The notes under the pieces are model-generated. The model worked only from the letters and a program-made list of their open reading frames with translations. It had not been told where the DNA came from and did not search any database. Below, piece after piece: positions 27,056 through 34,165 of a stretch of 64,000 nt of DNA. The stretch covers positions 248,001 to 312,000 of the forward strand of contig NZ_PGGM01000004.1 in assembly GCF_003010965.1 (NCBI RefSeq), in the 5' to 3' direction. The first letter of the stretch is position 1; each line of letters starts with the position of its first letter. Both the position numbers and the translations under genes were made by a program. The stretch comes from Phyllobacterium sophorae. Lineage in GTDB: Bacteria; Pseudomonadota; Alphaproteobacteria; Rhizobiales; Rhizobiaceae.

Positions 27056-27163
27056 GAATTCATCCTTTTGAGGCAGCTGGTGTGGTTTTTCGAGAACCGG
27101 AGCGCAGTGGACATTAGGTCCATGAGCACAGGAAGCTGCATCAGATATCCGTCAGGTTGAATT
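27056..27163. repeat. Dispersed structured intergenic repeat, copy B
   Basis: Second copy of the element at 2324-2439, in the same orientation and flanked here by GAATTCA and TGAATTC as an inverted pair. The shared core CGAGAACCGGAGCGCAGT is unchanged. It lies between hicA and kdsD, again between convergent 3' ends. Confidence 0.7.
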
Positions 27164-27172
27164 CGCAACGTC

Positions 27173-28198
27173 TCAGGCGGCGCCTATCCGCAGCAGATCA
27201 TGGAAATGCACGATCCCGATCGGGAAGTTGTTTTCGGTCACGATCAGCGCGCCGATATTGTGCTCGTTGAGCAACGCCAGCGCCGCACTGGCAAGCATTG
27301 TCGGCGGCACCGTCTTCGGACTGCGCGTCATGATCTCCTCCACCCTCATCGTCACCAGATTGCGGTGAAGGTTGCGCGAAAGATCGCCGTCCGTGATGAT
27401 TCCTGCCAGCGTTTCGTCGTCATTCTGCACCGCAATGCAACCGAAACGCTTCTCCGACAAAACCTTCATCGCCTCGGGAATCGGCGTGCCTAAAGGCACC
27501 AGCGGGATCCTGTCGCCGCGGTGCATGATCTCGCGCACATGCGTCAGGCTGGCGCCGAGCGACCCGCCTGGGTGGAATGTCTTGAAATCGCCTGCCGTGA
27601 ACCCGCGTGCCTCGAGCAGCGCCACGGCGATCGCATCGCCCACCGCCAGCTGTATCAGCGTCGAGGTCGTCGGTGCCAGGCCATGCGGACAGGCTTCCGT
27701 TACACGCGGCATCAGCAGTACCACGTCGGCAGCCGTTGCCAGCGCCGAATTTTCGCCTGCCGTCACCGCGATCAGCGGTATGCGGAAGCGGCGCGAATAG
27801 CTGACGATACCCTTGAGCTCCGCCGTATCGCCCGACCAGGATATGGCAAGGATCGCGTCATCTGCGGCGATCATGCCGAGGTCGCCATGATTGGCTTCGG
27901 AGGGATGCACGAAGAAGGCCGGCGTGCCGGTCGAGGCAAACGTCGCGGCTATTTTCGAACCGATATGACCGCTCTTGCCGACGCCCGTTACGATGATGCG
28001 TCCGCGCACGGCGGCAATCTTCTCGATCGCATTGCAGAAAGCTTCGGCCAACGGGCCCTCGAGCGCGCTGCTCAGCGCCGCCAGCCCGTCTTTCTCGGTT
28101 GAAATCGTCCGCTTGGCGGAATCAACCGCCGCGGTCTTGTCCAGTTCGGTGTCATTTATAGCCTGCATGGCCGCAACCGTTAGCGCTTTGCTCGTCAT
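27173..28198 (-). CDS. kdsD: Arabinose-5-phosphate isomerase (KpsF/GutQ family)
   Basis: Interconverts ribulose 5-phosphate and arabinose 5-phosphate, the first step towards KDO of lipopolysaccharide. The 341-residue product has a SIS domain (GRIIVTGVGKSGHIGSKIA; FVHPSEANHGDLGM) at about 60-200 and two CBS domains (REIMHRGDRIPLVPLG; RVEEIMTRSPKTVPP) in the C-terminal third. The ATG at 28198 is the natural start. Divergent from the outer-membrane barrel gene; the pairing with galU nearby fits an envelope theme. Confidence 0.93.
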   Translation of the reverse strand: MTSKALTVAAMQAINDTELDKTAAVDSAKRTISTEKDGLAALSSALEGPLAEAFCNAIEKIAAVRGRIIVTGVGKSGHIGSKIAATFASTGTPAFFVHPSEANHGDLGMIAADDAILAISWSGDTAELKGIVSYSRRFRIPLIAVTAGENSALATAADVVLLMPRVTEACPHGLAPTTSTLIQLAVGDAIAVALLEARGFTAGDFKTFHPGGSLGASLTHVREIMHRGDRIPLVPLGTPIPEAMKVLSEKRFGCIAVQNDDETLAGIITDGDLSRNLHRNLVTMRVEEIMTRSPKTVPPTMLASAALALLNEHNIGALIVTENNFPIGIVHFHDLLRIGAA

Positions 28199-28252
28199 CT
28201 GTCCATTTTTTGTTCAACGGAAAGCAGGCAACGACGTCGCAGCAGGCGGCGG

Positions 28253-28267
28253 TTAGCCAGTCATTAA
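28253..28267. promoter_or_regulatory. CtrA-like binding site
   Basis: TTAG-N7-TTAA, followed by CC, resembles the alphaproteobacterial CtrA box TTAA-N7-TTAAC with one mismatch. It lies between the divergent kdsD and outer-membrane barrel genes. Such half-matches occur by chance, so the call is weak. Confidence 0.3.
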
Positions 28268-28353
28268 CCATGGCCGTTTACGCTCCATAAACGATAAAGG
28301 CCCGTTCGAAGAGTTATCGAGCAGCCTCTTGGAGACCGGCGGCAAACCTGTTG

Positions 28354-30129
28354 ATGCATCTTTGGCAACCACGTTTCGAAGCACCGCACCGCGGCAGCTT
28401 CCGGACTGCGATCAATGTCTGTCTGACGACGGCGTTGCTCAGCAGTACCGTGTTTGCATTCGGGGCCCGGGCCCAGGACGCCCCCCCTCTGCGTGGCGCC
28501 GTGCAGGAAAATATACTCCAGACGCAGAACAATGCCGGCGCATCCAATCCGGGCCAGCCCGGCAATCCTGCAAATCCGTCAGCGCCGCAGGCGGATAACG
28601 GCATCCCCTCCAGGCCGTACGAACCGGTCAGTCCCGGCGCATTGCCGCCGGATGACGACAGCGGAAATCTCGGATTGTTCGGCGTACCCGGCGGCACTGG
28701 CTCGCCCCCGCCCGGACCCGTGGACAATAGCGGTGGTCTTAATCCGGATTCGGCTGCTGCGCCCGGTGAAAGTGTTCCCGTTCCAGCGGAAAGACCCGCC
28801 GCGCGTACCGCCCCTGCCCGGCCGGGTGAGACACGTGCCAATATCACCGCAACGGCAAGCGGCGGCGAACAGACTGATTCGCTTGCCACTGGAGCAATCG
28901 AACAGAACAGGGAAGCCAATCCCCCCGCCGAGCGCACCGCGCGGGACAATCTCCCCGAACCGGCGATCGAGCGCCGCACGATACGTCCCGACCCTGAACC
29001 CTTTGCCCCGCTCGGCATCAGGGCAGGAACAATAACGCTGCGCCCGTCGATCAGCACCGGCCTTCGCGCCACGACCAATGCCGATGGCAGCTCGGACGGC
29101 AGCAGTGCTGTGCTTTCCGAAACACGCTTGCGCGCGCGCGCCACAACCGACTGGTCGCGTCATTCCGCCTTTCTGGATTTCGATGGCACCTATGACAAAT
29201 CGATCTCTGGAGAAGAATATTCTGCTCCCAATGCCGGTTTGCGCGGCGGCTTCCAGCTCGATCTCGGCGAACGCACAACCGTGAAGGGCGAGGCAGGTTA
29301 TCGCATCCGCCAGGAAGATCCGAGCGCACCAACGACCATCGTGGGAACCTCGAATCGCCCTCTCGTGCAGGAACTGGACGCAACCTTTGGTGTCCGCCAC
29401 GAGTTCGGCAAGTTTTTTGCCGATGTAAGAGGTAATGTCGACCACACGACCTATGGCAATGCGGAATTCTCCGATGGCAGTGTCGTCAGCCAGGAAGACC
29501 GCGACAATACCTTTGCCAGCATTGCACTGCGCGGCGGTTTTGAAATGTCTCCGGCCATAAAGCCGTTTGTCGAAGTGGAACTGGGCAAGTTGATGTACGA
29601 CGAATCTCTCGATGCCAACGGCTTCCGCCGTTCGGGACCGCGCATCGGACTGCGGGGCGGTGTCGAACTCGACATCGCCGAGAAACTCAAGGGCGAGCTC
29701 GCGATTGGTTATCTGCGCCAGGACATCGACGACCCAAGGCTTGCAGCCGTCGATGGCATGAGTGTCGATGGCGCGATCACATGGTCGCCGCAACGGGGCA
29801 CCGATGTCAGTCTCGGCCTGCTGACACGCGTCGAAGGAGCGACTGCCCCTGACGACAGCGGCTCGGTATTCTATGAAGGTACACTCGGTATAAAGCGTCA
29901 GGTCCGGTCGAACCTTGATGTCAGCGCAACATTGATCGGGTCGCTGCGCGACAATACGGACGGCTCAGGCTGGGACAAGGGGTTCGGTGCGGAGATCGGC
30001 GCCACCTACTGGTTCAACCGTTTTGTCGGTCTCGACGTCAGCGCCCGCCACGAATTCACCCACAGCGAAGTAGAAAGCCGCCAGACCGAAGAAACCAGCA
30101 TCTTCATGGGTGTGACACTACAGCGTTGA
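28354..30129 (+). CDS. Outer-membrane beta-barrel protein with proline-rich N-terminal region
   Basis: A 591-residue exported protein. A long signal region (RTAINVCLTTALLSSTVFAF) ends near ARA. Residues about 45-220 are low complexity, rich in P, G, A and N. From about residue 225 onward the sequence becomes a series of alternating amphipathic strands (ITLRPSISTGLRATTNADGS; LRARATTDWSRHSAFLDFDG) running to the C-terminus, which ends TSIFMGVTLQR. This is the pattern of a 20-plus-strand outer-membrane barrel related to those next to polysaccharide genes. No specific ligand can be named. The next gene, galU, is convergent. Confidence 0.78.
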   Translation: MHLWQPRFEAPHRGSFRTAINVCLTTALLSSTVFAFGARAQDAPPLRGAVQENILQTQNNAGASNPGQPGNPANPSAPQADNGIPSRPYEPVSPGALPPDDDSGNLGLFGVPGGTGSPPPGPVDNSGGLNPDSAAAPGESVPVPAERPAARTAPARPGETRANITATASGGEQTDSLATGAIEQNREANPPAERTARDNLPEPAIERRTIRPDPEPFAPLGIRAGTITLRPSISTGLRATTNADGSSDGSSAVLSETRLRARATTDWSRHSAFLDFDGTYDKSISGEEYSAPNAGLRGGFQLDLGERTTVKGEAGYRIRQEDPSAPTTIVGTSNRPLVQELDATFGVRHEFGKFFADVRGNVDHTTYGNAEFSDGSVVSQEDRDNTFASIALRGGFEMSPAIKPFVEVELGKLMYDESLDANGFRRSGPRIGLRGGVELDIAEKLKGELAIGYLRQDIDDPRLAAVDGMSVDGAITWSPQRGTDVSLGLLTRVEGATAPDDSGSVFYEGTLGIKRQVRSNLDVSATLIGSLRDNTDGSGWDKGFGAEIGATYWFNRFVGLDVSARHEFTHSEVESRQTEETSIFMGVTLQR

Positions 30130-30138
30130 CCTCGGGGG

Positions 30139-30176
30139 CATCGTTTATCTCCCCCTCGACGGGGGAGCTAACGATG
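30139..30176. terminator. Near-perfect palindrome between convergent genes
   Basis: CATCGTT-TCTCCCCC pairs with GGGGGAG-AACGATG with a small mismatch, placed between the barrel gene and galU stops. The inner part (TTATCTCCCCC) matches the MITE end. It can act as a terminator for both strands. Confidence 0.55.
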
Positions 30177-30184
30177 GTGTGACT

Positions 30185-31087
30185 TCACCCCTGCTTGGGC
30201 TGGATCGTCTTCAGCATATTGCCGATATTGTCGATGACCCCATTGCGGATGTCATTGCGCCAAAGGGCAAAGGCCACATTGGCTTCGACAAAGCCCTCCT
30301 TGGAGCCCGTATCATAGGTGCGGCCCTTGAAGTGATAACCGAAGAAATCCTGCTCTTTGGTCAGCTTCAGCATCGCGTCGGTAAGCTGGATTTCGTTGCC
30401 GGCACCGCGTTCCTGATGCTCGAGAATGTCAAAAATCTCCGGCTGCAGGATATAGCGGCCATTGATGTAGAGATTGGACGGAGCCGTGCCCTTGGCCGGC
30501 TTTTCCACCATTTCGGTCAGCTCGAATCCCTTGCCGATAGGCTTGCCCTGACCGACGATACCGTATTTGTGCGTCTCGGCCGGATCGCATTCCTGTACTG
30601 CGATCACATTCCCCCCCGACTGGTTGTAGAGCTCGACCATGTCGGCAAGACAGCCATTGCCTTCAGGCTGCATGATCATGTCCGGCAACAGCAGCGCAAA
30701 GGGTTCGTCGCCGACTATGTCGCGCGCGCACCACACCGCATGGCCGAGACCCATTGGCACCTGCTGGCGGGTAAAGCTGGTCGTTCCCGGACCGGGCTGA
30801 ATGCTTTGCAACTCGTCAAGGAGGCCGGTCTTGCCGCGTTCGGCGAGCGTGGCATAGAGCTCGTACTGAGCGTCGAAATAATCCTCGATGACCGCCTTGT
30901 TGCGGCCGGTCACGAAAATGAAATGCTCGATACCGGCTTCGCGCGCCTCGTCCACCACATATTGGATGACCGGCTTGTCGACGACGGTCAGCATTTCCTT
31001 CGGAATGGACTTGGTGGCGGGAAGAACGCGGGTGCCAAAACCCGCAACTGGAAAGACGGCCTTACGGATTTTCTTGCTCGTCGTCAT
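30185..31087 (-). CDS. galU: UTP-glucose-1-phosphate uridylyltransferase
   Basis: Makes UDP-glucose for exopolysaccharide, LPS and glucans. The product is 300 residues from the second of two adjacent ATGs (31090 and 31087); GAGG lies five bases before the latter. The nucleotide-binding loop reads [20 protein letters not shown], with the frequent L/F replaced by [25 protein letters not shown] and the C-terminal [20 protein letters not shown] are all family-standard. The open frame runs back to 31171 without similarity. Confidence 0.94.
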   Translation of the reverse strand: MTTSKKIRKAVFPVAGFGTRVLPATKSIPKEMLTVVDKPVIQYVVDEAREAGIEHFIFVTGRNKAVIEDYFDAQYELYATLAERGKTGLLDELQSIQPGPGTTSFTRQQVPMGLGHAVWCARDIVGDEPFALLLPDMIMQPEGNGCLADMVELYNQSGGNVIAVQECDPAETHKYGIVGQGKPIGKGFELTEMVEKPAKGTAPSNLYINGRYILQPEIFDILEHQERGAGNEIQLTDAMLKLTKEQDFFGYHFKGRTYDTGSKEGFVEANVAFALWRNDIRNGVIDNIGNMLKTIQPKQG

Positions 31088-31421
31088 CATTACCTCATGG
31101 TGTTGCATGCAATTATTGTTGTTTATTACTGTGGCATAGGCTCTATTGGATGCACAAGCGCACAATAACACTTCAAATTTCCGTACAATCCTCTACAAAA
31201 TTGGTTCGAAACTTAGGTTCAGGACCTGGGGCCGTGCGCTAGACAATTTCGTTTCAAAGACCCAAAATGCATGCGACTGTAAAATAAACATTCTTTGCCA
31301 CTGTTAATGTGGCCAAATGAATCTCGTTTGACGACGCATGGTAAACCAATTCCTAACTTTGAGGTGTGTAATTTATCGTTTGACCCAAAATTGTGGAAAC
31401 ACAGCTCGAGGAGAAAACACA
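31088..31421. other. Intergenic region between divergent galU and transglycosylase genes
   Basis: About 330 bases, AT-rich, without a credible gene. It should hold both promoters. TTGAC-type hexamers occur at about 31327 and 31380, but none has a convincing -10 partner. Confidence 0.5.
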
Positions 31422-32648
31422 ATGGTGAGTTGTTCATCGGCTTTCGCCAGGCGCATGTTGATGGTTGCTGCGGTCGCGGGCATCGGATTGACCGGCGCCA
31501 TCAACAATGCCGCTGCCGATGCAAAGTTCCAGAACTGGATCGCGGAGTTCCGCGGTACAGCAATGAAGAGCGGCATTTCTGCGGCCACCTATAACCGGGC
31601 TTTTGCCGGCGTGACCGAGATCGATCCGGAAGTCCTGCAGAAAGCCCAGTTCCAGCCGGAATTTACGGAGCCTGTCTGGGGTTACCTCGACAACCGCGTC
31701 AACGAGCAATCGATTGCCACGGGCCGGGAAATGGCGCGCAAATACAGCCGCTGGCTCAGTGCCATCGAAAAGTCCTACGGCGTCGATCGCAATATCCTGC
31801 TCGCCATCTGGTCGATGGAAACCAATTTCGGCGAGATCATGAAGCGTGACGATGTCATGCGCGACGCTGTGCGCTCGCTCGCCACCCTCGCCTATGCCGA
31901 TCAACGCCGGGCGAAATATGCCCGCACCCAGCTGATCGCTGCAATGAAGATCCTTCAGACCGGCGATATCGACCGCAGCCATCTGACCGGCTCCTGGGCT
32001 GGCGCCCTTGGCCACACCCAGTTCATTCCGACAAGCTATCTGGCCTATGCCGTCGATATGGATGGCAATGGCAAGCGCGATATCTGGAATTCAGTGCCCG
32101 ACGCGCTCGCCACCGCAGCCAATCTGCTGCGCAAGAACGGCTGGCAGTCCGGCCGCACATGGGGCTATGAAGTCGTTCTGCCGGCCGGTCGCAAATTTCC
32201 AGGCGGTTCGCGTACCATTGCCGAATGGCAAAGCCTTGGCGTCGTCCGGGCCAACGGCAAAGCGTTCCCGCATGGCAGCGAAAAAGCGACATTGAAGGTG
32301 CCGGATGGCCGCAACGGCCCGACTTTCCTGATGACACGTAATTTCTTTGTGCTGAAGAACTACAACAATGCCGATAAATACGCTCTTGGCGTTGGTCTTC
32401 TGGCCGATCAGATTGCCGGTTCCACTGGCCTTCGCCAGGACTGGAATCGCCCCTTCACGCCGATTACCATGAAGGAGCGCGAAGAATTGCAGCATCATTT
32501 GCGCGAACTCGGCTATTATGACGGCAAGGTTGACGGGAAAATCGGCACGGGCTCGAGGGATGCCATTCAGGCTTTCCAGAAGCAGATGGGACTGGATCCC
32601 GATGGTCATCCAAGCAAGGAAGTGCTGACCGTCATCCGGAAGAAATAG
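31422..32648 (+). CDS. Lytic murein transglycosylase, MltB-like, with peptidoglycan-binding domain
   Basis: Cleaves glycan strands of peptidoglycan to anhydro-muropeptides. 408 residues from the ATG at 31422, behind GAGGAGA; the frame runs upstream to 31338. A signal peptide (MLMVAAVAGIGLTGAINNAAA) precedes the SLT_2 domain, with the catalytic glutamate E133 in LLAIWSMETNFGE and GALGHTQFIPTSYL. The last about 60 residues are a PG_binding_1 domain (LGYYDGKVDGKIGTGSRDAI). Length and order are standard. Confidence 0.93.
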   Translation: MVSCSSAFARRMLMVAAVAGIGLTGAINNAAADAKFQNWIAEFRGTAMKSGISAATYNRAFAGVTEIDPEVLQKAQFQPEFTEPVWGYLDNRVNEQSIATGREMARKYSRWLSAIEKSYGVDRNILLAIWSMETNFGEIMKRDDVMRDAVRSLATLAYADQRRAKYARTQLIAAMKILQTGDIDRSHLTGSWAGALGHTQFIPTSYLAYAVDMDGNGKRDIWNSVPDALATAANLLRKNGWQSGRTWGYEVVLPAGRKFPGGSRTIAEWQSLGVVRANGKAFPHGSEKATLKVPDGRNGPTFLMTRNFFVLKNYNNADKYALGVGLLADQIAGSTGLRQDWNRPFTPITMKEREELQHHLRELGYYDGKVDGKIGTGSRDAIQAFQKQMGLDPDGHPSKEVLTVIRKK

Positions 32649-32660
32649 TCCACGGCTGAT

Positions 32661-32845
32661 GCCGATTATCTCTCCCTTGCGGGAGAGAAAGCGATTTTCA
32701 GCATCTTGGCCTTTGCTAAGTGCTGGAAATCGCAAGAGAGGGGATATTGATGATTTGCAAATCCCCTCGCTTGGATTTTCCAAGGATTTGGTAAAGAGGC
32801 TAAATCCAAGAAAATCCTTTCTCCCCCACAAGGGGAGAGATATGC
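32661..32845. mobile_element. MITE-like element, copy 2
   Basis: Begins with the same GCCGATTATCTC end as copy 1 and ends in GGGGAGAGATA, where the last bases have decayed (TATGC rather than TAATCGGC). The inner portion aligns with 9093-9287, including AAGTGCT, GAGAGGGG, CAAATCCCCT and CTAAATCCAA. It lies 12 bases downstream of the transglycosylase stop and may contribute a terminator. Confidence 0.72.
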
Positions 32846-32920
32846 TTCCGCTGTTGTCGGTGCAAATCGGGGTCACAGGACAAACGCATGGATTGCAATC
32901 GATTCTATCGCGCGGAATAT

Positions 32921-34111
32921 ATGGGCAGACACTCCTCGCCTTTCTCACCCCTGCTCCTGTCCTTGGCTCTTGGTCTCGCAGGCACCCTTGTCTTCGTCGA
33001 ATCTGCCTCTGCACGAACGATCCTCGATATGCTGTTCGGGCCGCGCGAGATCTATCGGGAGCCGACGGACAGGCTCATTGACGATGGCAGGAGGAGGGCA
33101 CGTCCTCCCAGGAGCCGCCCGGCAAAGCGAGCCCGCCCCCGTGCGCCTGCCCCCCTACGCACCTCGCCAAGAGAGGGCCCCTCCGCAACCGCGCCACAAC
33201 CAGCCATTCCGGCAAAACTGCCCGATGCCAAGACTGTCCTCATTGTCGGCGATTTCATGGCAGGCAACCTGGCGGAAGGCCTGGACGCCGCATTCATCGA
33301 TTCACCGGGTGTGCGTGTCGTCGACAGGGCAGATGGGTCCTCTGGCTTTGTACGCAACGATCACCGCGACTGGCCTGCAACGATCGGTGGCATGATCGAG
33401 GCGGAAAAACCAGCCGTTGTCGTCATCATGGTCGGGGCCAATGATCGCCAGCAATTCGCCAGCGGCCAGACGCTGCTGACCGACGAATGGACGAAGGAAT
33501 ATCAACTGCGCATCAACGCGTTCCTGGAAGCGGTCAAGAAGACCGGTCATCCGGTGGTTTGGGTGGGTCAACCAGCTTTCAAGTCGAAAAGCATCACCAA
33601 TGACGTGCTTGCCTTCAATGAACTCTATCGCAATGCGGCGGAGAAAGCCGATGGCACGTTTGTCGATGTTTGGGATGGCTTTGTCGATCAGAGCGGCAAT
33701 TTCACATTGTCCGGATTTGACATTTCGGGGCAGACCGCACGCCTGCGCAACAATGACGGGATCGGCCTGACCATCGCAGGCAAACGCAAGCTCGCCTTCT
33801 ATGTCGAAAAGCCGCTGCGCCAGATGCTCGGTAATGCAACTTCACCGGATGTTGCTGCAATCAAACCGGGTGCCCCGGTGCAGGCCCTGCCCGGAACGCC
33901 GCAAGCTCCCGTGAAGGTCGACCGGCTGGCGCCGATCAGCCTCAGCGATCCTGAACTTGATGGTGGTACCGATCTCCTCGGGGCCGCGCCGCGACCTGAA
34001 CCCGCCGTTGAAAAATCGGCCCGTGATCGTCTCGTCATCGACGGCGTCGCCCCGGACAGTCAGCCGGGCCGCGTCAACGATTTCTCCTGGCCCGCGCAAA
34101 AAGCGCCGTAA
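32921..34111 (+). CDS. Exported SGNH-fold protein, DUF459 type
   Basis: A 396-residue exported protein; the ATG at 32921 begins a signal peptide that ends at SASA. A basic proline-rich linker is followed by an SGNH-hydrolase domain: block I is VLIVGDFMAGNLAEG, where the catalytic serine of GDS is a phenylalanine, and block III is VVIMVGANDRQ. The tail is again proline-rich. DUF459 proteins are thought to modify cell-wall or polysaccharide acyl groups. The missing block-I serine means activity is doubtful or uses another residue. Confidence 0.8.
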   Translation: MGRHSSPFSPLLLSLALGLAGTLVFVESASARTILDMLFGPREIYREPTDRLIDDGRRRARPPRSRPAKRARPRAPAPLRTSPREGPSATAPQPAIPAKLPDAKTVLIVGDFMAGNLAEGLDAAFIDSPGVRVVDRADGSSGFVRNDHRDWPATIGGMIEAEKPAVVVIMVGANDRQQFASGQTLLTDEWTKEYQLRINAFLEAVKKTGHPVVWVGQPAFKSKSITNDVLAFNELYRNAAEKADGTFVDVWDGFVDQSGNFTLSGFDISGQTARLRNNDGIGLTIAGKRKLAFYVEKPLRQMLGNATSPDVAAIKPGAPVQALPGTPQAPVKVDRLAPISLSDPELDGGTDLLGAAPRPEPAVEKSARDRLVIDGVAPDSQPGRVNDFSWPAQKAP

Positions 34112-34165
34112 CCAAATCTGAACTCGTCCCACTCATGACCCGGGATACGCGTATAGCCCTGGTGG

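Noticed and set aside
28579..29793. 404-codon frame antisense to the barrel gene
   Set aside because: Shadow frame with no family similarity and no start site.
30179..31168. 329-codon frame antisense to galU
   Set aside because: Mirror of a conserved enzyme; not a gene.
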